Positions 54,718-63,206 of a stretch of 64,000 nucleotides of DNA are shown here, in pieces (the first letter of the stretch is position 1; every line of letters starts with the position of its first letter). This DNA is from Hymenobacter tibetensis (GTDB lineage: Bacteria; Bacteroidota; Bacteroidia; Cytophagales; Hymenobacteraceae): assembly GCF_022827545.1 (NCBI RefSeq), contig NZ_CP094669.1, forward strand, positions 3,500,001 through 3,564,000. The letters are read 5' to 3'. The notes below the pieces were generated by a model that did not search any database, was not told the DNA's origin, and saw only the letters and a program-made list of their open reading frames with translations. The translations under genes and the position numbers were made by a program.

Positions 54718-56087
54718 ACCATGCTACCCGGGCCGCCAAATTTGTTGGCGATGCTGACCGTACCACTTGGCACGACGAAACCCTTTGGTTTGTGCGCGCC
54801 AAGCGCGACAAAGCCGTGTACGCCGTCCCTGAGTTTCAGGACCTGCGCGAGCTGGCCTCTCAAATCAAAGACCACACGCTGAGTAAGCTGGATACCTACC
54901 TCGAACAGTTCGAGGAACAAGCCAAGCGCAACGGCGTGCACATCCATTGGGCTGCCGATGCGGCCGAGCACAACGCCATCATCCTCGATATTATTCGGCA
55001 ACACAACGCCACGCGGGTGGTGAAGAGCAAGTCGATGCTGACCGAGGAATGCCACCTGAACCCACATCTGCTAAGCAACGGCATCGAGGTGGTGGACACC
55101 GATTTGGGCGAGCGTATCATTCAGCTGCGCGACGAAGCGCCGAGCCACTTGGTGCTGCCCGCCATTCACTTAAAGAAGGAAGACGTCGGCGAGACGTTCT
55201 TTAAGCACCTCGGTACGGCCAAAGGCGAAGTCGATCCGCAAGTTCTTACCGAAGCTGCCCGGCAGCACTTGCGCGCCCGGTTTTTGGCGGCGGAAGTAGC
55301 TATTTCGGGCGTCAACTTTGCGGTGGCTGAAACCGGTGGCGTGGTGGTGTGCACCAACGAAGGCAATGCCGACTTGGGCGTGAATCTGGCGCACGTGCAC
55401 ATTGCGGCCATGGGCATCGAGAAGCTGATTCCGCGGCTTTCCGACTTGGCGGTGTTTACGCGCCTGCTGGCTCGTAGCGCTACAGGTCAGCCCGTTACCA
55501 CTTACACCTCGCACTATACCAAGCCCGCAGCCGGTAAGGAGATGCACATCGTCATCGTGGACAATGGGCGCACCAAGCAGCTCGGCCGACCCGATTTCCG
55601 GGCTTCGCTGAAGTGCATTCGGTGCGGCGCTTGCATGAACACCTGCCCCGTGTACCGGCGCAGTGGTGGCCACTCCTACGACTTCACCGTGCCCGGCCCC
55701 ATCGGGGCCATTCTGTCGCCGAACATCGACATGAAGAAGCACAGCTCGTTGCCGTTTGCTTCCACGTTGTGCGGCTCCTGCTCCGACGTGTGCCCGGTCA
55801 AAATTGACATTCACACGCAGCTCTACAAGTGGCGGCAAGTGCTCGGCGAAGCCAACGAAATACCGGCCTCCAAGAAGTGGAGCATGAAGCTCATGGGGCG
55901 CTTACTAACTAGTCCGAAGGCGTTTGGGGTGGGCGGCAAGCTGGCCCGACACGGCATCAAGTACCTCCCCTACAGCCTCACCCACGCCCGGCACTTCAAC
56001 GTGTGGGCCGTGGCCCGGGAACTACCAACCCCGCCCAAGCAAAGCTTCCGCGAGTGGTATCAACAACAGGCCAATACTCCCGCATGA
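54714..56087 (+). CDS. lutB: L-lactate oxidation iron-sulfur subunit LutB
   Basis: 457 residues. An LUD-type domain in the N-terminal two thirds (GVHIHWAADAAEHN, VKSKSMLTEECHLN, AVAETGGVVVCTNEGN) is followed by two 4Fe-4S motifs: KCIRCGACMNTCPVYRR near 300 and LCGSCSDVCPVKIDIH near 350, and a C-terminal helix-rich tail. YkgF/LutB family. Start and stop overlap both neighbours by four bases, showing tight translational coupling in lutABC. Confidence 0.93.
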   Translation: MNHATRAAKFVGDADRTTWHDETLWFVRAKRDKAVYAVPEFQDLRELASQIKDHTLSKLDTYLEQFEEQAKRNGVHIHWAADAAEHNAIILDIIRQHNATRVVKSKSMLTEECHLNPHLLSNGIEVVDTDLGERIIQLRDEAPSHLVLPAIHLKKEDVGETFFKHLGTAKGEVDPQVLTEAARQHLRARFLAAEVAISGVNFAVAETGGVVVCTNEGNADLGVNLAHVHIAAMGIEKLIPRLSDLAVFTRLLARSATGQPVTTYTSHYTKPAAGKEMHIVIVDNGRTKQLGRPDFRASLKCIRCGACMNTCPVYRRSGGHSYDFTVPGPIGAILSPNIDMKKHSSLPFASTLCGSCSDVCPVKIDIHTQLYKWRQVLGEANEIPASKKWSMKLMGRLLTSPKAFGVGGKLARHGIKYLPYSLTHARHFNVWAVARELPTPPKQSFREWYQQQANTPA

Positions 56088-56650
56088 GCAGTTCACGCGA
56101 AAAAATCCTGGCCGCCGCCCGCGCCAACAAACCCGACGAAAAACCTCTGCCCACCGTCCCCGATTTTGGCGGCGACGATTCCACTGAGCGGTTCACGCAA
56201 GTTTTGACCAGCATCGGCGGCCAAGTGGTCTGGATCGATGGGCCAGAGCAGTTGCAGCCGGTGCTGAAGCAGTTGTATCCGGAGTCTCGGCTTTCGGCCT
56301 CTCCCCTCTTTCCGGGCACCGTGCTTGTGGATGCGTTGACTTCTACGGAAGTCTTGGCTGATGTTGACTTAGCAGTGTTGCCTGGTGAAATGGGCGTGGC
56401 AGAAAACGGCTGTATCTGGCTACCAGAGGCTAATATGCTGCACCGCGCCTTACCCACCATCACCCAACACTTAGTACTGGTCCTCGACCACCGGCGCATC
56501 GTAGCGACCATGCACCAGGCCTATGAACAGTTGCCTTCTACTGGTGGCTACGGAGCCTTTGTAGCCGGCCCTTCTAAGACGGCGGATATCGAGCAGTCCT
56601 TGGTGATTGGCGCGCACGGCGCACGGAGCTTAGTAGTGCTGCTGTATTAG
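56084..56650 (+). CDS. lutC: L-lactate oxidation subunit LutC
   Basis: 188 residues from ATG 56084, which overlaps the lutB stop as ATGA; a longer frame from 56003 would lie inside lutB. LUD domain features: SSREKILAAARANKP, VDLAVLPGEMGVAENGCIW, VLDHRRIVATMHQAY, GYGAFVAGPSKTADIEQSLV and GAHGARSLVVLL. Third subunit of the lactate-oxidising complex. End of the operon; a palindrome follows. Confidence 0.9.
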   Translation: MSSSREKILAAARANKPDEKPLPTVPDFGGDDSTERFTQVLTSIGGQVVWIDGPEQLQPVLKQLYPESRLSASPLFPGTVLVDALTSTEVLADVDLAVLPGEMGVAENGCIWLPEANMLHRALPTITQHLVLVLDHRRIVATMHQAYEQLPSTGGYGAFVAGPSKTADIEQSLVIGAHGARSLVVLLY

Positions 56651-56732
56651 GAGGCAGAACTACGCGCTAGGGTATTTAGTACTAGTAGTACTAGTGTGTT
56701 TCGCCTTGTAGGGGCTTATATACCCAAGTAAC

Positions 56733-56829
56733 TGTCATGCTAAGCTGAGCCGAAGCATCTTGGTAGGGTGGTAAAATCAATAGCACCACAACGCTAGCAC
56801 GCGAGATGCTTTGGCTCCGCTCAGCATGA
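56733..56829. repeat. Family A palindrome, copy 3
   Basis: Arms 56733-56760 and 56800-56829. The right arm carries TTTGGCTCCGCTCAGCATGAC, one base off copy 1; the left arm is more diverged. Lies in the 320-bp gap between convergent lutC and the LytTR gene, which holds no other feature. Confidence 0.8.
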
Positions 56830-56970
56830 CGTTCTTATGGATAGCTCTAGCAGCATCCCCTTAAACCCTCATCTGAGAACTAGCTATGAGACACTAGTTA
56901 TAATCTAGCGCAATTTTTAGGGTAGGATGCTTTGGTAGACTTAACGTGACTTGTACTGCGCCAAATGCTG

Positions 56971-57678
56971 CTAGCTGGCTACGACTTTGGCGAAAGCGGC
57001 GCGGTAGGTGTCCCCGATGGGGATTATGGCCTTGTCTAAGTAGATGCGCTGGCGTTCTACTACCGAGATTTTGTCGAGGGCTACGATGTAAGACTTGTGC
57101 ACGCGTAGGAACTGCGGGTGAGGCAGGCTGTCAGCGAGGTGCGATAGGCTGCTGACGGTGAGCAGCTTTTCGGTGGTGGTGACGATGGTGGTGTAGTCTT
57201 TGCCTCCTTCGATGTAGAGGATAGCATCATAGTCAACCTTGACGAGCCGTTGGTCGGTTTTCACGAACAGGCACTTCGGTTGCACGGCTGGTATGGGAGT
57301 TGAAGGCTGCTCGGCTAGTTGCTCTAGTTGCTTATGTACGCGCTGTACCGCCTTCAAAAACCGCTCGAAAGAAATGGGTTTAAGCAGGTAGTCGGCCACG
57401 GCGTATTCGTAGCCATCGAGGGCGTAGTGGGCGTAGGCGGTGGTGAGGATGACGCGACACTGGTCGCCGAGGAGTTGCAGGAATTGCAGCCCGGTGAGTT
57501 GGGCCATTTGGATGTCCAGGAATACGAGGTCGATGTCGCCTTGCTTCACCCGCAGCAATCCGGCCACCGGATCGGTGGTGATGCCTACTAGGTGCAGAAA
57601 CGGCAACTGCTTGACATGCGTGGTGATGACGCGCAGCGCCAGAGGCTCGTCGTCGATAGCATACACGTTGAGGCGCAT
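56971..57678 (-). CDS. LytTR-family response regulator
   Basis: 235 residues from ATG 57678 (MRLNVYAIDDEPLALR); the longer frame to 57828 runs into the kinase gene. Receiver domain with the acidic pair in AIDDEP, the phospho-Asp in LVFLDIQM, the Thr in LTTAYAHYALDGYEY and the Lys in DYLLKPISFERF. A C-terminal LytTR DNA-binding domain starts KCLFVKTDQRLVKVDYD and contains FLRVHKSYIVALDKI. Encoded 10 bp after the partner kinase, giving a LytS/LytR-type two-component pair. Confidence 0.92.
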   Translation of the reverse strand: MRLNVYAIDDEPLALRVITTHVKQLPFLHLVGITTDPVAGLLRVKQGDIDLVFLDIQMAQLTGLQFLQLLGDQCRVILTTAYAHYALDGYEYAVADYLLKPISFERFLKAVQRVHKQLEQLAEQPSTPIPAVQPKCLFVKTDQRLVKVDYDAILYIEGGKDYTTIVTTTEKLLTVSSLSHLADSLPHPQFLRVHKSYIVALDKISVVERQRIYLDKAIIPIGDTYRAAFAKVVAS

Positions 57679-57688
57679 GGTGGTCGGG

Positions 57689-58735
57689 TTAGGAAACGGG
57701 TTGAAGAACGTGCGTATCGAGTTGTAGGGCGCATTCAAACACATCGTGCTCTTGGCTGACTGCCAGCCGGTGCTGGCCTGGATAAAGTAGTGCCAGCCGT
57801 CGCCGCACGCTGGCCAAGCCAATGCCACCCACTTGGTCTTTGTTTTTGCGCACGATTTGGTTGCGCGTCATGAAGGTAAGCTGGCTGCCAACGACCGACA
57901 GATGCAAGGTAATCGGACAATCGGCATTGGTAACGGCCCCATGCTTGAAGGCGTTTTCCACGAAGCTGATTAGCAACAAGGGCGCAATTCGTTGCCCATC
58001 TACGGGCCCGACCACCGTGAAATCTACGTAAACCGGACCTTCGTGCCGCAGCTTCTCTAAGCTGATGTAGCTGCTTAAATATTCTATTTCCTGTGGCAAC
58101 GACACGTAGGTTTCGTTGCTTTCGTAAAGCACGTAGCGCATTAGCTCCGAGAGTTTCAGCACCACATCAGGCGTGCGTTCGGGCTCGGTGAGAGCTAGGC
58201 CGTAGAGGTTGTTGAGCGTGTTGAAGAGGAAGTGCGGGTTGAGTTGCGACTTCAGGTAGGCTAGCTCGATGGCGTTTTTCTCATGTTGCAGGGCCTCGGT
58301 GCGGAAATGGTCGCGCAGGTGCTTGAAGAGGAAAGCTAGTAGTACGTAGAGGCAACTCGTGGTAAGGTCGCGGAGAGTGAACCCAAGAATGGGGGTACCC
58401 GGTGGGCTGAACCACTGGCCGGTTAGTGGGCCTATTATTTTCTGTTCCAACATGTAGCCAAGAACAGAGTCAAAAACCCCGAGCAGCAGAATCTGAAGGA
58501 AGATAACACCTAACTGCCGCGGGTAAAAGAAGCGGGTGAGCACCCATAGGCTGAGGTAAAAGGTGAACAGTACCCGTCCTTGTTTCACGATGCTAAACAA
58601 GTCGGTGAACTGCCGCAAATACAACTGTAAGCTGAAGGCACCCTGGTTGCGGGCAATGGTGTCAAAGACCACCGATACGCTCACAAATAGCGTCCAAAAA
58701 ACTAGATGGTTGAGTAGGAGACGACGGCGCATCAT
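57689..58735 (-). CDS. LytS-type sensor histidine kinase
   Basis: 348 residues. Several N-terminal membrane helices (about 10-140), then the His_kinase domain with QLNPHFLFNTLNNLYGLAL (phospho-His) and an ATPase domain with LLLISFVENAFKHG and GGIGLASVRRRL. No separate sensor domain, so the membrane part probably senses the signal. Partner of the LytTR regulator just downstream on the same strand. Target genes unknown; the serine hydrolase gene diverges from it 290 bp away and is one candidate. Confidence 0.9.
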   Translation of the reverse strand: MMRRRLLLNHLVFWTLFVSVSVVFDTIARNQGAFSLQLYLRQFTDLFSIVKQGRVLFTFYLSLWVLTRFFYPRQLGVIFLQILLLGVFDSVLGYMLEQKIIGPLTGQWFSPPGTPILGFTLRDLTTSCLYVLLAFLFKHLRDHFRTEALQHEKNAIELAYLKSQLNPHFLFNTLNNLYGLALTEPERTPDVVLKLSELMRYVLYESNETYVSLPQEIEYLSSYISLEKLRHEGPVYVDFTVVGPVDGQRIAPLLLISFVENAFKHGAVTNADCPITLHLSVVGSQLTFMTRNQIVRKNKDQVGGIGLASVRRRLALLYPGQHRLAVSQEHDVFECALQLDTHVLQPVS

Positions 58736-59026
58736 GGGCGAGCGAACTGAGTAGCGGCTTCGACAAGTAAACTAGGAAAATCGGCGTACACGGTGGCCTC
58801 TACTCCCGCCAACACCCCAAAACTCCCCGCCACTACCTAAGTGAAACGTTGAGCCGCGCGACTACCAATAAAGCTACAAGCGAGTTGGCGGTGGGAACAG
58901 ACCCGTTGGCGGATTTGTGGTCTGCAGGCAGAGAAGCAAGCGCACCTTGCGCCAGCAAGTGGCGCAGTTGGCTAAGAGCCAGCCCACGGCGCTTGACACT
59001 GCCTTTACTGTTCTCCGCCAATTCCT

Positions 59027-60892
59027 ATGAAACACCTGTTGCTCTTGCTGCTACTTAGTTTTTGTCTGCCGGTAGCAGCCCAAACCCCGCCACCCAACGA
59101 AACACCCCGAAGTCTACCTGAACTACTAAAGCGCATTGAAGTGGTGATGCAGCAGGAACGAATTCCGGGGCTGATGCTAAACATTGTCACCAAAGACTCG
59201 GTGCTGTTTGTCGGAGGCTTTGGCTACGCCAATCTGCAAACGCAAGCCAAGGTGACCCGCGCAACCCGGTTTCGCATGGGCTCCGTCACCAAGAACTTCA
59301 CGGCGCTAGGCATCCTTCACCTCCTGCACGAAGGCAAGCTGCATCTCTCCGATAAACTCAGCGTCATAGCCCCGGAAATAGGCGTTGTGAACCAGTGGGA
59401 AGCTATTGCCCCGGTGCAGGTAGTGCACTTGCTGGAACACACGGCCGGTTTCGATGATGTGTATTTGAACAAGACGTTTCGTGTTTCCGGCCCTGAGTTA
59501 AAGGGACTAAAAGCAGTGAAGCTCTACCAGCCGCAGTTGGTTTCGCGCTGGCGGCCCGGTGAGCGGATGGCCTACTCCAACGCGGACTACATCGTGCTTG
59601 GCTACCTGATAGAAAAGCTGTCGGGGGAGCCTTGGGACCAATACCTGACCCGCCACGTGTTGCAGCCACTCGGTATGCGCCATTCCAGCTTTGCGCGGCA
59701 CATAGAGGCATCAAGCACGCAGGCGCACGGCTACCTGATGCAGGATGGCAGAGCCATACCCGTACCGTTTTTCGAGTTGCAAGGCAATGGAGCCGACGGC
59801 GCCCTTACCTCTACAGCCGACGATATGGCCCGATTCCTCCGTTTCTACCTCAACGACTGGCAGCTTGACAACACACCTTGGCTGCCCGCTTCTTACTTGC
59901 AAGAAATGGAAACGGTGCACAGCACGTTGGCTTCCTGTCTCGGCCTGCGCTCCGGTTACGGCTTAGGCAACCATACGTTCCGATTGCCCAAGGCGTCGTT
60001 TCAGGGCCACAGTGGTGCGTTGGTGGGCACCAATGCCACTTTTCAGTACAACCGTCAGCTCGGCATTGGCTTTGCGCTGGCCCTCAACGGCGGTTACAAC
60101 GGAGGCCGCATCGAACGGTTAGTAGCTGATTTTGTGACCCGAAATCTACCAGAGCCGCCGCGCCGACCAGCCGTGGTACCCGCACCAACCACGTTGGAAA
60201 CCTACAGCGGCTACTACCAGCCTGGCAACTCCACGCACGAGCGGTTCTCCCCTATCGAGCGCCTCACGCAAGGCATCAGTTTGCAGCGGTCTGGCAACCA
60301 ACTGGTGCTACACGGCCGAGGCGGCCCCGATACGTTGGTAGCGGAAGGGCCGCACTTGTTTCGCAGTATGCACCAAGCGGTGCCCACTGTGGTGATGGGC
60401 ACTGATGCTGCGGGTGTGCAAACAGTAATTATTGATGACACTTACTACCAACCTGCTTCTTTGGCTTGGGTCCGGGTGCAGCAAGCGTTGCTGGCACTGA
60501 GTGTACTTGCACTAGCTGCATCGGTGTTCATTGGGCTTGTGGGGTTAGTTCAGGTGCTGCGAGGCAAGTTGCCGCGTAAGCAATTGTTCCTGCATCTACT
60601 GCCCGTCGCGGCTACGCTAGCCCTGGCGGCAGCCCTGAAACTGTTGTTGCAGCCGGATCAAGACTTTTTTGCCTTTGCCTCCGTCAATCTAACCACGCTC
60701 ACCATTTTCGTGGGCACTATGCTTTTTGGTGTGTTGGTAGCGGTGGAAATTGTGCTTCTGCTTCGGCACTGGAAAGGCCTTGGTAACCCTTGGACAAGGC
60801 ACCTGCTTGCCTTTACCACTTTCGGCCTTGCCTATCTGGCTGGTTGGTTGCTCGTGCACGGCTTCGTGGGCGCGCGGGTGTGGGCATGGTAG
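59027..60892 (+). CDS. Beta-lactamase-fold serine hydrolase with C-terminal membrane domain
   Basis: 621 residues with signal peptide (LLLLLLLSFCLPVAAQT). Class C-like motifs: SVTK in FRMGSVTKNF, YSN in MAYSNADY and HSG in QGHSGALVG. A C-terminal part (about 485-615) contains four hydrophobic helices (LLALSVLALAASVFIGLVGL, LLPVAATLALAAALKLL and two more), anchoring the protein. Members are D-aminopeptidases, esterases or penicillin-binding-like hydrolases acting in the periplasm. Divergent from the LytS/LytR pair. Substrate unknown. Confidence 0.88.
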   Translation: MKHLLLLLLLSFCLPVAAQTPPPNETPRSLPELLKRIEVVMQQERIPGLMLNIVTKDSVLFVGGFGYANLQTQAKVTRATRFRMGSVTKNFTALGILHLLHEGKLHLSDKLSVIAPEIGVVNQWEAIAPVQVVHLLEHTAGFDDVYLNKTFRVSGPELKGLKAVKLYQPQLVSRWRPGERMAYSNADYIVLGYLIEKLSGEPWDQYLTRHVLQPLGMRHSSFARHIEASSTQAHGYLMQDGRAIPVPFFELQGNGADGALTSTADDMARFLRFYLNDWQLDNTPWLPASYLQEMETVHSTLASCLGLRSGYGLGNHTFRLPKASFQGHSGALVGTNATFQYNRQLGIGFALALNGGYNGGRIERLVADFVTRNLPEPPRRPAVVPAPTTLETYSGYYQPGNSTHERFSPIERLTQGISLQRSGNQLVLHGRGGPDTLVAEGPHLFRSMHQAVPTVVMGTDAAGVQTVIIDDTYYQPASLAWVRVQQALLALSVLALAASVFIGLVGLVQVLRGKLPRKQLFLHLLPVAATLALAAALKLLLQPDQDFFAFASVNLTTLTIFVGTMLFGVLVAVEIVLLLRHWKGLGNPWTRHLLAFTTFGLAYLAGWLLVHGFVGARVWAW

Positions 60893-60916
60893 CTGACTGT
60901 AACCGGCAGCTGGCGC

Positions 60917-60951
60917 AAAAAAGAAGCGGCCTCCAAGTGGAAGCCGCTTCT
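60917..60951 (-). terminator. Terminator after the GH28 gene
   Basis: An 8-bp GC-rich stem (60923-60930 with 60943-60950) with partly paired interior, followed on the minus strand by six U. Lies between convergent genes, nearer the GH28 stop. Confidence 0.8.
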
Positions 60952-60974
60952 CTAGCCTTATTCTTCACTTCACT

Positions 60975-62408
60975 TTAAAAATTCATGCTGGCGCTGTTCT
61001 GCACCGCTATGGGCTCTTGGTTTTGCGCCGTGATGGTGAGGCCTTTCACGCTCCACCCTTTGGCGTGGTCTATTTTGCCAGCTTTGGCGCTGGTAATCAT
61101 AATGTTTTCGAGGGTGAAGTTTTCCAGCACCGAGGTAGGCAGCCCCTCGGCCGAAATAGCTTCGTCGGCAGCAGTGGCGCGCAGGTTGCGGATGGTTACG
61201 TTGCGAAAGTGCGGCGTGCCTTGCTCAGGACTTACCGTAGCAAGCATCTTCTTCCAGTGCTCGGGCAGCGTATTCTCGGTGTAGCCAGCGGGCAGGGCAG
61301 AATAACTGTAGGTCGGGTTCCAGTTCATGGTCATGATGATGGGCACGCGCACCGCCTCCATTTCTATGTCCTCCACTAGGATGTCTTCCACGATGCCGCC
61401 CCGGTTGGTAGCCGATTTAAGACGGATACCACATTTGGTGCCTTTCGCCTTGAGGCCGCGGGCAATGATGTGGCGGATACCACCCGACGTTTCGGAGCCG
61501 CACGTAAACAGCCCCCCACCAGCACCGGCCACGCAGTTCTGGATGATGACGTACTCGGTGGGCCGGTTCACGCGCAGACCGTCCGAATCGCGCCCGGCCT
61601 TGAGGCAGAAGTTGTCGTCGTTGCAGTCGATATCGCAGTTCTGCACCAGCACGTAGCTGCTCGAGTCGATGTCAATGCCGTCGGTGCTGGGGCCGTGGCC
61701 GCCTACATTGTTGCGCACGATCAGACCGTCAGCAGTAACGTTCTTGGAATACAAAATGTGGACCGTCCAGAACCCGGCGCGTTGCAGAGTGATGCCCTTC
61801 AGACTCACGTTCGAGGAATTGGCCACGATGAGCGTGCGCGGGCGCTTGGCGTCGTAATCAATAATCCAACGCAAACCCTTGGCGTCGTAGTCTTTGCGCA
61901 TACTCCAATAGTTATCCCAAAAGGGCTTGCCTTGCCCATCGACGGTGCCTTGACCGGTAATGGCCACGTTGTCTTGGTCGAGGATGTTGATGAGGCCGGC
62001 GGGCCACACCATTTCAACGCCCGCCACACGCGAAGGCAGCTCGGGATAGTCTTTGAGGTCTTGGCTGCCAAGCAGCGTGACGCCCTTATCGAGTTGCAGC
62101 GTGACACCTTTCTTGAGGAAAATAGAGCCAGTGAGGTACTCGCCGGGCGCAAACGTAACGATACCTCCTTTTTTGGCGGCCGCATCAATGGCTTTCTGGA
62201 TGGCCTGCGTATTGAGGGTCTTGCCGTCGGCTACTGCGCCGTACTTGCCGGCCGCGAAGATGGTTTTGCTGGAAGGGGTGGTTTTGGCGCCTACTTGCTT
62301 AACCCAAGCTGGATCAGCGGCGGCGGTAGAAGGTTGCGGTACGGGCTCCGTGAACGAGCTCATCCAAGCGAGCAGCGGCAACAGCAGCGAAAGGATGGGC
62401 TTTAGCAT
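60975..62408 (-). CDS. GH28 polygalacturonase / rhamnogalacturonan hydrolase-like
   Basis: 477 residues from ATG 62408 (signal MLKPILSLLLPLLAWMSS); the longer frame to 62543 lacks homology. Right-handed beta-helix with the GH28 motifs: PSTDGIDIDSS (first Asp), NDDNFCLKAG (Asp pair), GSETSGG in place of GHG, and GIRLKSATNRGG (the RxK motif). The GSE variant is common in bacterial exo-acting or RG-directed members. It hydrolyses galacturonate linkages in pectin. It has its own copy of the rhamnose promoter element, so it is probably induced by rhamnose together with rhaT, rhaI and rhaEW. Confidence 0.92.
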   Translation of the reverse strand: MLKPILSLLLPLLAWMSSFTEPVPQPSTAAADPAWVKQVGAKTTPSSKTIFAAGKYGAVADGKTLNTQAIQKAIDAAAKKGGIVTFAPGEYLTGSIFLKKGVTLQLDKGVTLLGSQDLKDYPELPSRVAGVEMVWPAGLINILDQDNVAITGQGTVDGQGKPFWDNYWSMRKDYDAKGLRWIIDYDAKRPRTLIVANSSNVSLKGITLQRAGFWTVHILYSKNVTADGLIVRNNVGGHGPSTDGIDIDSSSYVLVQNCDIDCNDDNFCLKAGRDSDGLRVNRPTEYVIIQNCVAGAGGGLFTCGSETSGGIRHIIARGLKAKGTKCGIRLKSATNRGGIVEDILVEDIEMEAVRVPIIMTMNWNPTYSYSALPAGYTENTLPEHWKKMLATVSPEQGTPHFRNVTIRNLRATAADEAISAEGLPTSVLENFTLENIMITSAKAGKIDHAKGWSVKGLTITAQNQEPIAVQNSASMNF

Positions 62409-62551
62409 ATAGGACCGGAATGGAGGAAACGTAACTTTCCTGAAGCTACCTCTTTTGACGTGACGCGTGGCAGGGTTGGGCAAGACGGATTCCCACGGCC
62501 GCAATTCCCGGTTCCGCCACGCGTCAGTCAAAAGGTACTTCACTCACATTC

Positions 62552-62596
62552 CAAATCTGCCTAATTACTTCCGTAGAACTGTCCCGCACTCTCCTG
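62552..62596 (-). promoter_or_regulatory. Rhamnose-regulon promoter element upstream of GH28
   Basis: Minus strand: CAGGAGAGTGCGGGACAGTT (62577-62596, 19 of 20 to consensus), then exactly 20 bp, then ATTTG (62552-62556), preceded by GCAG as at rhaT. It is 144 bp from ATTTG to the GH28 ATG. The 300-bp gap holds nothing else clear. Confidence 0.82.
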
Positions 62597-62712
62597 CTAA
62601 AAGGTTTTTTTACGCTGAAATTTCTACTTTCAATTAAGGTGAAGCTCCAAGCTATTCTGCTCTATGAGCTGGCCTATATTCCTCGCATTTGTAGAAATAG
62701 CGGAAACGCATT

Positions 62713-63027
62713 TTAGTCCATGTGGAACACTCGCTGCAAGGGTTTCGCCACAGGAGAGTTATCGGGGTTGGTGTCCATCAGATCGGCCATGTAGTCCCAC
62801 CAGCGTTTCATGACTGGCAAACCCGGCAGTTGGTCGGTGGTGTGGTCGGGGGTGCGCTTTTGCACGGCGAACAGGGTGCCGCTTTCCGGGGCGAGGTAGA
62901 TGGAATAATCTCGAATACCAGCTTTTTCCAACGCCTCCGACAGTTCCGGCCAGATTTCATCATGCCGCCGTTGGTATTCGGCTACATTGCCGGGCTTGAG
63001 TTGCATGGTAAAGGCTACTTCTTCCAT
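62713..63027 (-). CDS. rhaM: L-rhamnose mutarotase RhaM
   Basis: 104 residues, full length for the family. Characteristic blocks: FTMQLKPGNVAEYQRRHDEIWPEL (with the catalytic-region His), GIRDYSIYLAPESGTLFAV and a final WWDYMADLMDTN plus PLQRVFHMD. It speeds interchange of the alpha and beta forms of L-rhamnose so that RhaI gets its preferred anomer. It is on the same strand as the probable rhamnosidase (180 bp upstream, with a palindrome between). The only RhaM copy in the window. Confidence 0.94.
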   Translation of the reverse strand: MEEVAFTMQLKPGNVAEYQRRHDEIWPELSEALEKAGIRDYSIYLAPESGTLFAVQKRTPDHTTDQLPGLPVMKRWWDYMADLMDTNPDNSPVAKPLQRVFHMD

Positions 63028-63096
63028 ATGGTTGGGTGAGGTTGAGTGGACGCGGCGGATTTCAGGAAAGTTAGTGCTCTAGCACTTTCTAAGAGC

Positions 63097-63189
63097 GTCA
63101 TGCTGAGCTTGCCGAAGCATCTCGCGTGCTGACACCAGATTAGTATGCCAACCTCAGCACGCGAGATGCTTCGGTAAGCTCAGCATGAC
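63097..63189. repeat. Family A palindrome, copy 4
   Basis: Arms 63097-63132 and 63153-63189, imperfect. The left arm reads GTCATGCTGAGCTTGCCGAA, related to copy 1. The match extends farther on both sides than in the other copies (CTCGCGTGCTGA and its complement). Between the rhamnosidase-like gene and rhaM. Confidence 0.85.
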
Positions 63190-63206
63190 GTATAGTGGGT
63201 TATTAA

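Noticed and set aside
62751..62770. CAGGAGAG-like sequence near 62751
   Set aside because: It lies inside the rhaM coding region and lacks the second repeat and the ATTTG.
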